A stretch of DNA of 64,000 nt from assembly GCA_016207825.1 (NCBI GenBank), contig JACQZI010000008.1:78133-142132 (forward strand), given 5' to 3'. Numbering within the stretch: the first letter of the stretch is position 1; every line of letters begins with the position of its first letter. Position numbers and translations under genes: made by a program. The DNA is from Planctomycetota bacterium (lineage in GTDB: Bacteria; Planctomycetota; MHYJ01; JACQXL01; JACQZI01). Shown one piece after another: positions 1 to 9,039 of the stretch. The notes beneath the pieces are model-generated. The model did not search any database and was not told the origin of the DNA. It worked only from the letters and a program-made list of their open reading frames with translations.

Positions 1-2302
1 CTTTTTCCGCCTGGTCGGATTTCATGTAGGATATCCCAAGTTTAAAATGCGTGCCGAAATCATCCGCGCCGGAAGCTAGGGCTTTGTTGTAATATTCTAT
101 GGCAGTTGAATAGCGGCGTTTTGACTGATGGTAAAATATATCACCCATGGTAATCAGTGCTTCCGTATTCTTGGGATTTATTGCCAATGCCTTATCCGCC
201 AGTTCCTGTGCTTCAAGCAGGCTTTCCTTGACCAGGGCAATCCTTGCCAGGGCGGATAACGCTTCTTCGTCTCCCGTATTCTTTGCCAGGCGTTCATTCA
301 ATGTCTTTTCTTCTTTTAACCGGGGTTGTTTCCTTATCTTAATCCTTTTAATCCAGTCGTTTTCGAAATACTGGAAGAATTCTTTGTCAAAATCGCTTAA
401 ACTTTTACCGAGGCATTCCTGGAAAACGACATCCTGTTTTTTACGTTCTCCGAACCCCTTGAGCATGGCAATTATTTTATCCATCCCGTATTTATTATAA
501 ATATATTCTATAACAATCGAGCTTAAAAGGTAAGTATGGAGGAGGTCGAATCCCTTTTTCTGTGTGAAGCTTTCCATGTGTTGAAGTTTGCCGGATTCAT
601 ACGCCTGGTAAATTGGGGTTTCCAGCGTGCGCGCCCAGTTGGGGTTGATGAGTTTTTCAGACCAGACCGAACATCCCTCGGTAAACCAGCGGGGGACTCG
701 GAACTTGCTTAATTGCAGGGTGATGATGTGCTTGAATTCGTGAACAGTTACCGTGCCCCAATGGAAACGCTTGCGCAGTTTTTCCTGGACTTCCGGAGAA
801 TATACCAGGAATGTCTTGGCAAAGCACACGCCCAGCGCGAAATCGACTCCCGGCAACCCCGTCATCCTTACGGAGAAATCATTCATGCTTGGGAAGACCT
901 CACAAAGAAGAGGCGGTTCCGGTTTGAATTTATATAAATCCGTGAATTTCTTATACGCTTTTTCCAGTAGTTCGGTCATATACGGGGCTAACATCTCCGC
1001 TTCGGACTTGTTCAATTTAATAGTAAAGTGTTCGGTTTTGATTTCAACGAACTCCGCTTTTATTGCGTCGAGCAGTTTCAATGTGTTTTTTACCGTCGGA
1101 TGGAACGGGTCGCGGTTGTGAGCTTCTTCCAAAAGTTTTATCGCTTCTTCTTCTGCCTCTGGTCCGCATTTCAATCCGTTAAGGCCCAGTGCAATATAAC
1201 CCGCCCATAATTGCGGGTCAAGCTCAACCGCTTTCTTATAAAACGGCTGGGCATCCAGGTATAACATGCGGAACATGCTCGCGCAGTTGTTACCGAGAAT
1301 GTAATAAAACAGCGCCGGTTTGGGGTTTATTTTAATGATTTCAGCACAGGCCTTGTCGAATTCCTTGATGTCGTTATTAAGGTAATAAATGCTCGCCTTG
1401 GTGGCGTTAAAAGAAATAGAATTCGGATTGATTGCCAACGCTTTATCGATTGACTTTAATGCCTCATCGGGTTGCTCTTCCGCAAGGTTAGCGAGCGCCA
1501 AAAGCTCTAATGCCTCCGGGTAATTCGGGTTGATGGCTAACAGCTTTTCCAGGATGGCTTTGGTCGTTTCCGGGCTTTCCATGAACTGGCAGTAAGCCAT
1601 GCCGAGGATTGCTTGCGGGTATTCGGGATTTATTTTCAGGGCGGATTGGAAACAATTAATCGCTTCCGGGATATCGTCTTTATCCAGGTAGCAGGTTCCC
1701 CAGAATGTGTAGAGGCGCGGATTTGCTTTATCAAGCTCTTCCACCGAAGGCAGGACAAAGTTATTGACGAAATGGAAGGTGTTCAAATCACCATTGCGGG
1801 TCGCAAACATCCACAAGCCTTCTGCCAGCGTGATAAGGTCATCCGCCGAAGTGAGTTTCTGGATATCTTGTTCCGTAAGCTTGGTAAATACTTCCGCTTC
1901 CTTTTCCGTTTCGGCATATTTGCCGGTTTCCATGTAAAGCTTGCATCGCAACAAGCGCGCCTTTAGGTTATTCGGGTCAGTTTTCATAATCGCGTCCAGC
2001 AGGGTTTCTGCTCCTTTATAATCTCCGCGGATAAAAAGCACTTCTGCCTTGCCGCTTTGCGCTTTGATATTGGCGGGCTCTTTTACCAGGAGCTCGTCAT
2101 AGAGTTTCAGGCATTCGTCATATTTGCCTTTAATAAGGAGTTCCGTTGCCGGGTCCGCGTTTGGGGCGGGGCTCTGCGGCTGCTCCGCTTTTTCTGGTTC
2201 CGGTAGGGGTGTTTCATTCACCGCATCCTGCGCGGTAACGGTTATGGAAACGAGTAAAACTAAAATACAAGCTTTTAAGATTAATCCGGAAGCTTTAATC
2301 AT
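1..2302 (-). CDS. Exported TPR protein with gluzincin (peptidase MA-like) domain, 3' end outside window
   Basis: The reading frame is open from an ATG at 2302 to the window edge (767 codons), so the C-terminus is missing. The start has an AGGAG ribosome site eight bases upstream and is followed by a signal peptide of about 22 residues. Tetratricopeptide-type helical repeats fill roughly residues 50-480 and return after about 640. Between them lies HEFKH at residues 521-525, an exact HExxH zinc motif. About 20 residues later comes FTEGCSVWSE, which supplies the second glutamate in the WxxEGxAxxxE-like arrangement of the peptidase MA family. I infer a periplasmic zinc metallopeptidase or a chaperone-like relative flanked by protein-binding repeats. 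The substrate is unknown. No neighbour explains its job. Confidence 0.8.
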   Translation of the reverse strand, partial: MIKASGLILKACILVLLVSITVTAQDAVNETPLPEPEKAEQPQSPAPNADPATELLIKGKYDECLKLYDELLVKEPANIKAQSGKAEVLFIRGDYKGAETLLDAIMKTDPNNLKARLLRCKLYMETGKYAETEKEAEVFTKLTEQDIQKLTSADDLITLAEGLWMFATRNGDLNTFHFVNNFVLPSVEELDKANPRLYTFWGTCYLDKDDIPEAINCFQSALKINPEYPQAILGMAYCQFMESPETTKAILEKLLAINPNYPEALELLALANLAEEQPDEALKSIDKALAINPNSISFNATKASIYYLNNDIKEFDKACAEIIKINPKPALFYYILGNNCASMFRMLYLDAQPFYKKAVELDPQLWAGYIALGLNGLKCGPEAEEEAIKLLEEAHNRDPFHPTVKNTLKLLDAIKAEFVEIKTEHFTIKLNKSEAEMLAPYMTELLEKAYKKFTDLYKFKPEPPLLCEVFPSMNDFSVRMTGLPGVDFALGVCFAKTFLVYSPEVQEKLRKRFHWGTVTVHEFKHIITLQLSKFRVPRWFTEGCSVWSEKLINPNWARTLETPIYQAYESGKLQHMESFTQKKGFDLLHTYLLSSIVIEYIYNKYGMDKIIAMLKGFGERKKQDVVFQECLGKSLSDFDKEFFQYFENDWIKRIKIRKQPRLKEEKTLNERLAKNTGDEEALSALARIALVKESLLEAQELADKALAINPKNTEALITMGDIFYHQSKRRYSTAIEYYNKALASGADDFGTHFKLGISYMKSDQAEK

Positions 2303-2325
2303 AATCAATTCTCCTGATAGTTAAT

Positions 2326-2353
2326 GTTATATTATTAAACAATCAAGTGACAA
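2326..2353 (-). promoter_or_regulatory. Candidate sigma-70-type promoter of the TPR/peptidase gene
   Basis: Reading the minus strand, TTGTCA (2353-2348) is separated by 16 bases from TATAAC (2331-2326). The ATG lies 23 bases beyond the -10 and has a normal Shine-Dalgarno, unlike several leader-poor promoters elsewhere in the window. Confidence 0.4.
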
Positions 2354-2380
2354 ATAAGTCTAATAAAAAATTACGTATTG

Positions 2381-3871
2381 TTACTTTGTATTGGGCTCGA
2401 CGATAGATTTGATGGTTTCTTTCATGATAGGCAGGGTGATTTTGGCGGTGGTGCCCTGGTTGCGCTTGCTTTCCAGCGTGATTTTGCCTCCGTGGTTTTC
2501 GATGATATTAAAGGCAACCGATAATCCCAGCCCGGTTCCTTTACCTGGCTCTTTGCTGGTATAAAAAAGGTCGAATGCCTGCTTGATTTCATTTTCGGAC
2601 ATGCCTATGCCGTCATCCTTGACCGAGATGGTCAGGGCGCGGGCGTTTACCTCGTGGAAGATCTCTATCTTGCCCCTGTTCGCATCGGGTTTCTGCTGCC
2701 TGACGGTAAGAATGGCGTCTATCGCGTTCATCATCAGGTTCAAAAATACCTGCTGTAGTTCATTACCTTCTCCGAAAATACTGGGCAGACTGAGCGGGAC
2801 GGAATTTTCCACTGTGATATTATTGCTTTCAAGCCGGTGCTGGACCAGCAAGATGGCGCGGTCAATGACCGGTTTCAAATCCACCGCCTGCGGAGCCAGT
2901 TTCCTCGGGAAGAACTGCAATATTTTCTTTACCGTTTCCGCAATCCGGTCAAGCCCGTCTATGATTAAATCCAGGTATTCATCGGCTTTTTCCTTATCCA
3001 GTTTGCCGCCTTTCAGGGATTCCGCAGCGTTAATGATTCCTCCCAGAGGATTGTTTATTTCGTGGGCGATTCCGGCGGCAAGAGTGCCCGTTGCCGATAG
3101 GCGCTGGGCGATAATAAGCTGTTCCTCAGTGGTTTTTATCTTTACCTGTGCTTCTTCAATCTTCGTTTCCATGTGCCCGCGGTGTTCCTTGATTTCATTG
3201 AGCATCAGGTTGAAAGTGTTGATGAGGTTGGTTACCTCGTCATTGCCGCTGACAGGCTTGATTTCAACATTATAATCTCCCTTGGCGATATGGCTGCTTG
3301 TCTTTGAAAGTGTTTCGATTGGCTTAATGACCAATCTTGTCAGCAAGAAATAAATGCTCAGGATAAGGAGAATCGTTCCTAAGGGCATTATGAGGAGGAT
3401 GATTACAATGGAATCCCACGGGTCAAATTTGGAAAGGGTAAGGTATTGCATATCCATCTTAACGCCGACCGATTTGCCGTCTTTGGGCATAATCAGCCAG
3501 GTGGAAACGTTGCTTCCATTGATAAAGACGTGAGAATCAATCCTCATCGCCATCATAAGGTCGTTATCCTGCTTATAGGCGGTGCGTTCTTGGCTTGATA
3601 GCGGTGCGCTTGATGAAAGCACTTCAAAATCGCTGTCTACAATCACCCATTTGGAAAAAAGACCGGTTGAATTGAGCCTTCCCTGGAGAATTTTCCAGTC
3701 GTTGATATTAGCCAGCCAGTCCTGGACGATTTTAAGGTTAAGCTGGGCGATTTCGTTCTGGGTGGCCTTGATACGCGTTTCGGTATCGACATAGAGGCTT
3801 AAAGTAAGAAGCCCCAGTATCAAGACCATTACACTGATAATGGCGATAAGTATTTTATAGCGCAGAGACAT
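2381..3871 (-). CDS. Membrane sensor histidine kinase (HAMP, HisKA, HATPase)
   Basis: This 496-residue protein has a transmembrane segment at 7-27, an extracytoplasmic sensor region at 28-150 and a second membrane segment near 154-180. A HAMP linker follows at about 181-235. The phosphoacceptor H270 lies in GIAHEINNPLGG. The ATPase domain carries the N box NLMMNAIDA, the G1 motif DDGIGMS and the G2 motif GKGTGLGLS. It should autophosphorylate on H270 and pass the phosphate to a response regulator, but none is encoded next to it, so it is an orphan here. The NtrB-like kinase core often pairs with sigma-54 activators. The two activators in this window lack receiver domains, however, so a link to them is not supported. 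No good ribosome site is seen before the ATG. Confidence 0.92.
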   Translation of the reverse strand: MSLRYKILIAIISVMVLILGLLTLSLYVDTETRIKATQNEIAQLNLKIVQDWLANINDWKILQGRLNSTGLFSKWVIVDSDFEVLSSSAPLSSQERTAYKQDNDLMMAMRIDSHVFINGSNVSTWLIMPKDGKSVGVKMDMQYLTLSKFDPWDSIVIILLIMPLGTILLILSIYFLLTRLVIKPIETLSKTSSHIAKGDYNVEIKPVSGNDEVTNLINTFNLMLNEIKEHRGHMETKIEEAQVKIKTTEEQLIIAQRLSATGTLAAGIAHEINNPLGGIINAAESLKGGKLDKEKADEYLDLIIDGLDRIAETVKKILQFFPRKLAPQAVDLKPVIDRAILLVQHRLESNNITVENSVPLSLPSIFGEGNELQQVFLNLMMNAIDAILTVRQQKPDANRGKIEIFHEVNARALTISVKDDGIGMSENEIKQAFDLFYTSKEPGKGTGLGLSVAFNIIENHGGKITLESKRNQGTTAKITLPIMKETIKSIVEPNTK

Positions 3872-3920
3872 GGCAGTATTCTAGCTAATTTATAGTTTCC
3901 GGATTAAGTAAATCCGGTAA

Positions 3921-5207
3921 TTACTTGCCGCCGCCGATATTCTGCATCAAGGAGACTAGCGGCATAAATAGCGCCACGACGATAAAGCCGACCGCGCCTC
4001 CCAAAAAGATAATAATCATCGGTTCAAGGATACTGGTTAGCGAGCCGACCAGGATATCCACTTCTGATTCATAAGTATCGGCTATTTTCATCAGCATCTT
4101 ATCGAGTTCGCCGGTTTCCTCGCCGACTTCTATCATATCTATGACCATATCCTCAAAAACACCGCTTTGCCCTAGGGGACCAGCGATGCTTTCGCCTTCG
4201 CGGATACTGTCGTGTGTTTTCTGGATGGCCGCGGCAATGACTTCGTTGCCGATGGCGTTGCGGACGATAGTTAAGGCTTCCAGGATAGGCACGCCGCTGG
4301 CCAGGAGTGTTCCGAACGTCCGGCAAAAACGGGCGATAGCAGCTTTGCGGACGATTATTCCCAAAAGGGGCATTCTTAACCGCATCATATCAAGCGTGAA
4401 TCTTCCCTTTTCCGAACGGCTCATCGCGACGAAAATCAGGTAAAACCCCAAGGGAATTCCCGGGATGAGGTACCAGAAATTCTGCACGGTTGTCGCAACG
4501 TTAAGCACTATCTGGGTCATCATCGGCAAGCCTTCCTTGCCGGCCAGTTCCTTAAAGACTTTCTCGAACTGCGGGATGACCTGTGTCATGATTACCGCCA
4601 GGATTATGACCGCCACGATAATGACTACCGCCGGATAAGCCATAGCGCCGATGACTTTTCTTTTTAATGCCTGTGATTTTTCCATGAATGTAGCCAGCCT
4701 GTTTAAGATGGTATCCAAAACGCCGCCGATTTCTCCGGCTTTAACCATGTTGACATATAGTTTGTCAAACGCCTTGGGATGTTTTGACATGGCGTCGGAT
4801 AGGGTGCTGCCGCCTTCGACATCATCCGCGACATCCTGGACCATATATTTTAAAGGAGAAGGTTTTATCTGGTTAGAGAGAATTTTAAGGCTTCTTAATA
4901 ATGGAAGTCCGGCATTTTGTAAAACGGCCAGCTGAGTGGTGAATTGGCTCAATTGTTTGTTGCTTACCCCGCCGAAGCGGCTTAAGTTGAATCCGCCGGA
5001 TTTCTTTCCCGGGACGACTCCGACCGGACCGCCTTTTTGGCCGGCAGAGGGCGAAGCGCTTTTGGCGCCGGCTTTTTCCTTGACCGCAGTCGGGAAATAG
5101 CCCATCTTGCGGATTTTATCCGCAGCTTCCTGTCCGTTAGCCGCATCGATTTCTGATTTAAATTTCTTGCCTGAACGGTCTACTGCTTCGTATGAAAATA
5201 CTGCCAT
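3921..5207 (-). CDS. Type II secretion/type IV pilus inner-membrane platform protein (GspF/PilC family)
   Basis: The protein has 428 residues and the usual layout of the family: an N-terminal domain beginning MAVFSYEAVDRSGKK, a linker at about 48-75 rich in Gly, Ser and Lys, then two homologous T2SSF cytoplasmic domains separated by membrane segments (about 190-215 and 240-262), and a C-terminal membrane segment near 395-420. The motif LLASGVPILEAL in the second domain is characteristic. It anchors the assembly ATPase and pseudopilus machinery at the inner membrane. The ATG has AAGGAGC seven bases upstream. No other pilus or secretion gene lies within the window, so GspF versus PilC cannot be decided from context. 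Confidence 0.9.
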   Translation of the reverse strand: MAVFSYEAVDRSGKKFKSEIDAANGQEAADKIRKMGYFPTAVKEKAGAKSASPSAGQKGGPVGVVPGKKSGGFNLSRFGGVSNKQLSQFTTQLAVLQNAGLPLLRSLKILSNQIKPSPLKYMVQDVADDVEGGSTLSDAMSKHPKAFDKLYVNMVKAGEIGGVLDTILNRLATFMEKSQALKRKVIGAMAYPAVVIIVAVIILAVIMTQVIPQFEKVFKELAGKEGLPMMTQIVLNVATTVQNFWYLIPGIPLGFYLIFVAMSRSEKGRFTLDMMRLRMPLLGIIVRKAAIARFCRTFGTLLASGVPILEALTIVRNAIGNEVIAAAIQKTHDSIREGESIAGPLGQSGVFEDMVIDMIEVGEETGELDKMLMKIADTYESEVDILVGSLTSILEPMIIIFLGGAVGFIVVALFMPLVSLMQNIGGGK

Positions 5208-5252
5208 AAATCGCTCCTTTATATAAAGGTTACGTGCGAATTATAATAGATT

Positions 5253-5278
5253 AAATCACTTTAATAGTCAAGTGATTT
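5253..5278. promoter_or_regulatory. AAATCACTT / AAGTGATTT dyad in front of the GspF/PilC gene
   Basis: A perfect 9-bp inverted repeat (5253-5261 and 5270-5278) lies in the 84-bp gap between pyrC and the downstream GspF/PilC gene. It encloses a minus-strand TTGACT (5271-5266). TATAAT follows at 5245-5240, but the 20-bp spacing is too long for a standard promoter. It may be an operator or a weak AT-rich terminator. Confidence 0.3.
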
Positions 5279-5291
5279 TAGTGTTTTAGTG

Positions 5292-6587
5292 TTAATTTGC
5301 GGAAACCGGCTGTCCGGCGATAATCACCTGAACAGTTTTGCCTTTTACTTTCCACCCGGCAAACGGGCAGTTGCGGCTCTTGGATTTGAATTCTTCCGGA
5401 TTAATCGTCCATTCCTTATTAAGGTTTATGATGGTAATATCCGCGTCCGCACCCGGTGATAGGGTGCCCTTGGGGATTCCAAGTATCCGCGCCGGATTGA
5501 CGGTTACTTTGGCAATCGCTTCGGAAAGCGAGAGTATTTTCTTGTGGACCAGTTCGGTCAGCATAATCGGCAGGACGGTTTCCAGCCCTATTACTCCGAA
5601 GGGCGCTACGCTGAATTCGACATCCTTCTTTTCCGGAGAATGGGGCGCGTGGTCGGAGGCGATTACGTCTATCGTTCCGTTCTTTAATCCGTCTAATAAT
5701 GCTTGCCGGTCTTCTTCTGTCCGTAACGGCGGATTCATCTTGAAGTTTGTATTAAATCCGTCGCCGCCGAAACGGGGTGTTTTAATGGCGTCATCGGTTA
5801 AAGTGAAGTGGTGGGGTGTAACCTCGGCAGTAACTTTCAGACCTTCCTTCTTGGCATTGGCGACCAGATTGACCGCCTCAGCCGTTGAAATATGGGCGAT
5901 ATGCAGTTTGCCGCCGGTTAAGCGCGCCAGGGCGATATCGCGATAGACCATGATTTCTTCCGCCACCGCGGGGATCCCGGGCAGTCCTAAAAGTGTGGAA
6001 ATATAGCCTTCGTTCATTACGCCTTCTTTGATAAGCGTTTTATTCTCGCAATGGGCGATGATGGCTTTATTGAACATAGACGAATATTCCAGCCCGCGCC
6101 GCATTACCTCGGCGGAAGCGACCGGGTCGCCGTCATCGGAAAATGCCACGGCGCCGCCTCGGGCGAGCTGTCCGATTTCCGCCAGTTCCTCGCCTTTCCG
6201 TCCCTTAGTCACCGCGCCGATAGGGAAGACATTCGCCTTCCCGCTTCGCTTTGCCTGTATATAAACGAATTCCGCGGACGCTTCGTTATCAACCGGAGGG
6301 TCGGTATTGGGCATGCAGGCAACAGAGGTAAACCCGCCGTTTATCGCCGCGGCAGAACCTGAAGCGATGGTTTCTTCATCTTCTTTGCCCGGTTCGCGCA
6401 AATGGACGTGCATATCAATCAAGCCCGGCGTTACGACCAATCCCTTGGCGTTGATTGTCTTATCAGCTTTTGGAGCTTTGGTGCCGACTGAGACAATTTT
6501 ACCGTCTTTGATAAATACATTGGCGGTTTTATTAATCTTATTCGCCGGGTCTATCACCAAGCCGTTTTTTATAAGTAAGGTTGTCAT
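5292..6587 (-). CDS. pyrC: Dihydroorotase, class I
   Basis: This protein of 431 residues catalyses reversible cyclisation of N-carbamoyl-aspartate to dihydroorotate, the third step of pyrimidine synthesis. The metal motif [10 protein letters not shown] places the zinc-binding histidines at H60 and H62. ASDHAPH, near residue 310, is the conserved aspartate-histidine segment of the amidohydrolase barrel, and TAEVTPHHF is also typical. Its length and motifs fit the class I type found beside pyrB. The ATG overlaps the stop of the upstream secreted-protein gene as ATGA, so translation is probably coupled. It is the last gene of the pyrR-pyrB cluster. Confidence 0.96.
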   Translation of the reverse strand: MTTLLIKNGLVIDPANKINKTANVFIKDGKIVSVGTKAPKADKTINAKGLVVTPGLIDMHVHLREPGKEDEETIASGSAAAINGGFTSVACMPNTDPPVDNEASAEFVYIQAKRSGKANVFPIGAVTKGRKGEELAEIGQLARGGAVAFSDDGDPVASAEVMRRGLEYSSMFNKAIIAHCENKTLIKEGVMNEGYISTLLGLPGIPAVAEEIMVYRDIALARLTGGKLHIAHISTAEAVNLVANAKKEGLKVTAEVTPHHFTLTDDAIKTPRFGGDGFNTNFKMNPPLRTEEDRQALLDGLKNGTIDVIASDHAPHSPEKKDVEFSVAPFGVIGLETVLPIMLTELVHKKILSLSEAIAKVTVNPARILGIPKGTLSPGADADITIINLNKEWTINPEEFKSKSRNCPFAGWKVKGKTVQVIIAGQPVSAN

Positions 6588-7231
6588 TTCTTTTCCTCTT
6601 CCGCAAACAGGGCGGAAAGTTCTGGTAAGAATATCGGACTCCAGTCGGGAGAACTGTCGCTTTTAGGATTATTTGTCAATCTTGTCTGGTTTTTGCCGTC
6701 GGCATCCATCACATAAATTTCACTATTACCATCCCGCTCTGATACAAAGGCAATCTTCTTGCCATCCGGGCTCCAACGAGGAGATATATCGTTTTTAGGG
6801 CTGTCCGTCAATCTGGTCTGATTCTTGCCATCTGCGTCCATCGTATAAATATCAGAATTGCCATCCCGATTTGAGTCAAAGGCAATCTTTGGATGGCAGA
6901 GAGAATAAAGGGACTGGCGTATTCTATTAGCACGCATATTTAATTCCGGGTTTTTATCGGTTGAGGCTTCTTTAATAAGCTTGGAGAATTTTTCTATCTC
7001 TGATTTTATCTTGTCCCGGAGTTTAGAATCCGCTTTCCAATACTTTTCAATCATCTTATCACCGATTTGGGTCAATTCATTTTGCGCTTTATCCCGTGCC
7101 TCAAAATCATCATCGCCAAGCTGCTTAATCAACTCCTTGACACGGTCAGTAGGGGCTTTCCCCTCATCTGCTGAGTAAACAAAGTGGAAACATAAAACGC
7201 AAAGCAGACAAAGTATTAATAACCCTTTCAT
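6584..7231 (-). CDS. Exported protein: charged N-domain plus two PD40 (TolB-like) propeller repeats
   Basis: The protein has 215 residues. A signal peptide (1-20) is followed by a segment at about 29-100 starting [19 protein letters not shown]. This resembles the start of two HEAT lipoproteins at 43654 and 55987. The C-terminal half holds two almost identical 42-residue PD40 repeats, each with [23 protein letters not shown]. Two blades cannot close a propeller, so it may be a truncated or oligomerising relative of TolB-like proteins. Its position inside the pyrimidine cluster, 36 bp after pyrB and overlapping pyrC, is unexpected because it shows no link to nucleotide synthesis. Confidence 0.8.
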   Translation of the reverse strand: MKGLLILCLLCVLCFHFVYSADEGKAPTDRVKELIKQLGDDDFEARDKAQNELTQIGDKMIEKYWKADSKLRDKIKSEIEKFSKLIKEASTDKNPELNMRANRIRQSLYSLCHPKIAFDSNRDGNSDIYTMDADGKNQTRLTDSPKNDISPRWSPDGKKIAFVSERDGNSEIYVMDADGKNQTRLTNNPKSDSSPDWSPIFLPELSALFAEEEKK

Positions 7232-7267
7232 AATAGATTCATTTCTGCGTTTATCTGTGGTTAATAT

Positions 7268-8254
7268 TTATTCTTCCGTCGGGGTTTTTATCCCCATCAT
7301 TTTATCCCTAAAAGATGAAACCAGATACAGGACCGCCATCCTGACCGCCAATCCGTTGGTTACCTGACGGAGGATTACCGAATGCGCTCCATCCGCCACT
7401 TCCGGGGTTATTTCCACCCCGCGGTTAATCGGGCCCGGATGCATAATCAGGACATCCTTCTTGGCGTGTTTCATGCGCTCGGAATTTATCCCGAAAAGCC
7501 GGGAGTATTCGCGGATGGACGGGAAGAGGTTGGATTTCTGCCGTTCCATCTGGATTCTTAAAATATTTATCACATCCAGTTCATCAATGATTTCATCGAT
7601 ATCATAGCATATCTTTACGCCCAGCTTGGTCAGTTCCTTGGGAATTAAGGTTGCTGGCCCGACCGCGATAACCTCGGCGCCCAGTTTGGTCAGTCCCCAG
7701 ATATTGGAGCGCGCCACCCGGCTGTGCTGGATATCGCCGACTACGGCGACCTTCAATCCTTTAATCTGTTTCTTTTTCTCACGCATCGTGAAGATGTCAA
7801 GCAAGCCTTGTGTCGGGTGTTCGTGCGCGCCGTCTCCGGCATTGACGATGCTGGCGTCTATGATGCGCGAAAGAAGATGCGGCGTTCCCGGCGCCGTATG
7901 GCGTATAATTACGATATCCACTCCCATGGCTTCTATGTTCTTGGCGGTGTCCTTGAGCGTCTCGCCTTTGGAAAGGCTGCTGGTGGATGGGGAGAAATCC
8001 ACGATATCCGCGCTCAGGCGCTTGGCGGCAAGCGAGAAGGAGATTTTAGTCCGCGTGCTCGCCTCGACAAACATATTGACCACGACCTTGCCGCGCAATG
8101 CCGGAACTTTCTTGATATTGCGGGTGGAAACTTCCTTGAAAGAGGCGGCGGTATCGAGTATGTAAGTAATCTCTTCCGCGGTCAGGTGTTCTAAGCCCAG
8201 AAGATGCTTGTGCTTCCATTCAAAACCCTGCTTTTCTTTATGGGCTTTTGTCAT
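7268..8254 (-). CDS. pyrB: Aspartate carbamoyltransferase catalytic subunit
   Basis: This protein of 328 residues condenses carbamoyl phosphate with aspartate, the committed step of pyrimidine synthesis. The carbamoyl-phosphate loop appears as STRTK near residue 64, with lysine in place of the usual arginine. HEHPTQGLLDIFT near residue 140 and HPGPINRGVEI near residue 265 are the other conserved segments. The ATG overlaps the stop of pyrR as ATGA. No pyrI regulatory subunit is seen, consistent with the PyrR-associated type of ATCase. Confidence 0.96.
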   Translation of the reverse strand: MTKAHKEKQGFEWKHKHLLGLEHLTAEEITYILDTAASFKEVSTRNIKKVPALRGKVVVNMFVEASTRTKISFSLAAKRLSADIVDFSPSTSSLSKGETLKDTAKNIEAMGVDIVIIRHTAPGTPHLLSRIIDASIVNAGDGAHEHPTQGLLDIFTMREKKKQIKGLKVAVVGDIQHSRVARSNIWGLTKLGAEVIAVGPATLIPKELTKLGVKICYDIDEIIDELDVINILRIQMERQKSNLFPSIREYSRLFGINSERMKHAKKDVLIMHPGPINRGVEITPEVADGAHSVILRQVTNGLAVRMAVLYLVSSFRDKMMGIKTPTEE

Positions 8255-8781
8255 TTCAGCCTCACCTCGTCAAATCCGTCGGTTTCTTCGAATCTGACTT
8301 CTACGATTTCGTTGTCTTTGGTCGCTATTGTCTTGCCGGCATAATCCGCGGCAATCGGGAGTTCCCTGTGCCCGCGGTCAATCAAAACGGCTAATCGGAT
8401 GCATTTCGGGCGTCCGAAATCCGAAAGCTCATTTAAAGCCGCGCGGACGGTCCGGCCGGTATATAAAACGTCGTCAACCAGGATGACGACTTTATCGGTA
8501 AGGTTGAAATTGATATCGGTTGCCTTGACGATAGGGGCGGGGCCGACGGTTGCCAGGTCGTCGCGGTAAAGGGTGATATCCAAGGCGCCTAGCGGGGTTT
8601 TCTTTTTGGTGGATGATTCAAGCTCTTCCTGAAGGCGTTTGGCTAAGGTAAGCCCTCGCGTATAAATACCGATAAGGGCGAGCGATTTCAAATCCGACTT
8701 GTTGGCGGCAATACTCTTGGCGAGTTCTTTAATGGCCTTGGTGACTTCATTGGCCGTGAAAACCAATTTAGCCTTTTTCAT
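8251..8781 (-). CDS. pyrR: PyrR: pyrimidine operon regulator / uracil phosphoribosyltransferase
   Basis: The chosen start at 8781 gives 176 residues. The PRPP-binding signature VILVDDVLYTGRT and the downstream segment VLIDRGHRELPI are typical of PyrR. An upstream in-frame ATG at 8802 is less likely. It would add seven residues, has no ribosome site and falls within the promoter, whereas MKKAKLVFTANEV matches the usual PyrR N-terminus. The gene leads the pyr cluster. In many Gram-positive bacteria PyrR binds an attenuator in the leader mRNA. Here almost no leader seems to exist, so it may act mainly as a phosphoribosyltransferase. Confidence 0.92.
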   Translation of the reverse strand: MKKAKLVFTANEVTKAIKELAKSIAANKSDLKSLALIGIYTRGLTLAKRLQEELESSTKKKTPLGALDITLYRDDLATVGPAPIVKATDINFNLTDKVVILVDDVLYTGRTVRAALNELSDFGRPKCIRLAVLIDRGHRELPIAADYAGKTIATKDNEIVEVRFEETDGFDEVRLK

Positions 8782-8792
8782 ATTGAGTGTGT

Positions 8793-8821
8793 TTTTTACC
8801 ATAAGAGGGGCAATAAGTCAA
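8793..8821 (-). promoter_or_regulatory. Candidate promoter of the pyrR-pyrB-pyrC cluster
   Basis: On the minus strand TTGACT (8821-8816), a 17-bp spacer and TAAAAA (8798-8793, four of six consensus bases) stand 11 bases before the ATG at 8781. The spacing matches several stronger promoters in the window that predict leaderless or nearly leaderless messages. Confidence 0.4.
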
Positions 8822-8942
8822 ATAATTTAGAGTATCTAACAGTATATGCCACTAAGGCAGTGCGAGTTTAACGAGCCTCCCTTTAGGGACAAAGACACAA
8901 AGAATACAAGGGCTTTTAATCCTTTGAACTATTGAGCGGTTG

Positions 8943-8972
8943 TCCGCCAAAGGCGGATCCGCCTCAGGCGGA
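8943..8972. repeat. Two adjacent TCCGCC-NNN-GGCGGA palindromes
   Basis: Two perfect 15-bp hairpins (8943-8957 and 8958-8972) stand back to back, with loops AAA and TCA. TTGAACTATTGAGCGG precedes them, and the reverse complement of this arrangement recurs at 14852-14866, so they belong to a dispersed palindrome family. Confidence 0.7.
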
Positions 8973-9000
8973 AACAGTTGAACTCTCCGGTATAATTGGC

Positions 9001-9028
9001 TTGACTTAATAGGAAAGGATTATATAAT
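9001..9028 (+). promoter_or_regulatory. Sigma-70-type promoter with the start codon 11 bases beyond the -10
   Basis: TTGACT (9001-9006), a 16-bp spacer and a perfect TATAAT (9023-9028) precede the ATG at 9040. The predicted transcript start near 9035 leaves only about five untranslated bases. Confidence 0.6.
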
Positions 9029-9039
9029 AACGAAATCAT

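Noticed and set aside
713-2324. Several plus-strand open frames of 60-122 codons at the window start
   Set aside because: They are antisense to the TPR/peptidase gene, whose frame has a signal peptide, zinc motif and ribosome site.
2381-3871. Pairing of the histidine kinase with the TPR-type sigma-54 activators
   Set aside because: Neither activator has a receiver domain, so phosphotransfer from this kinase to them is not possible by the usual route.
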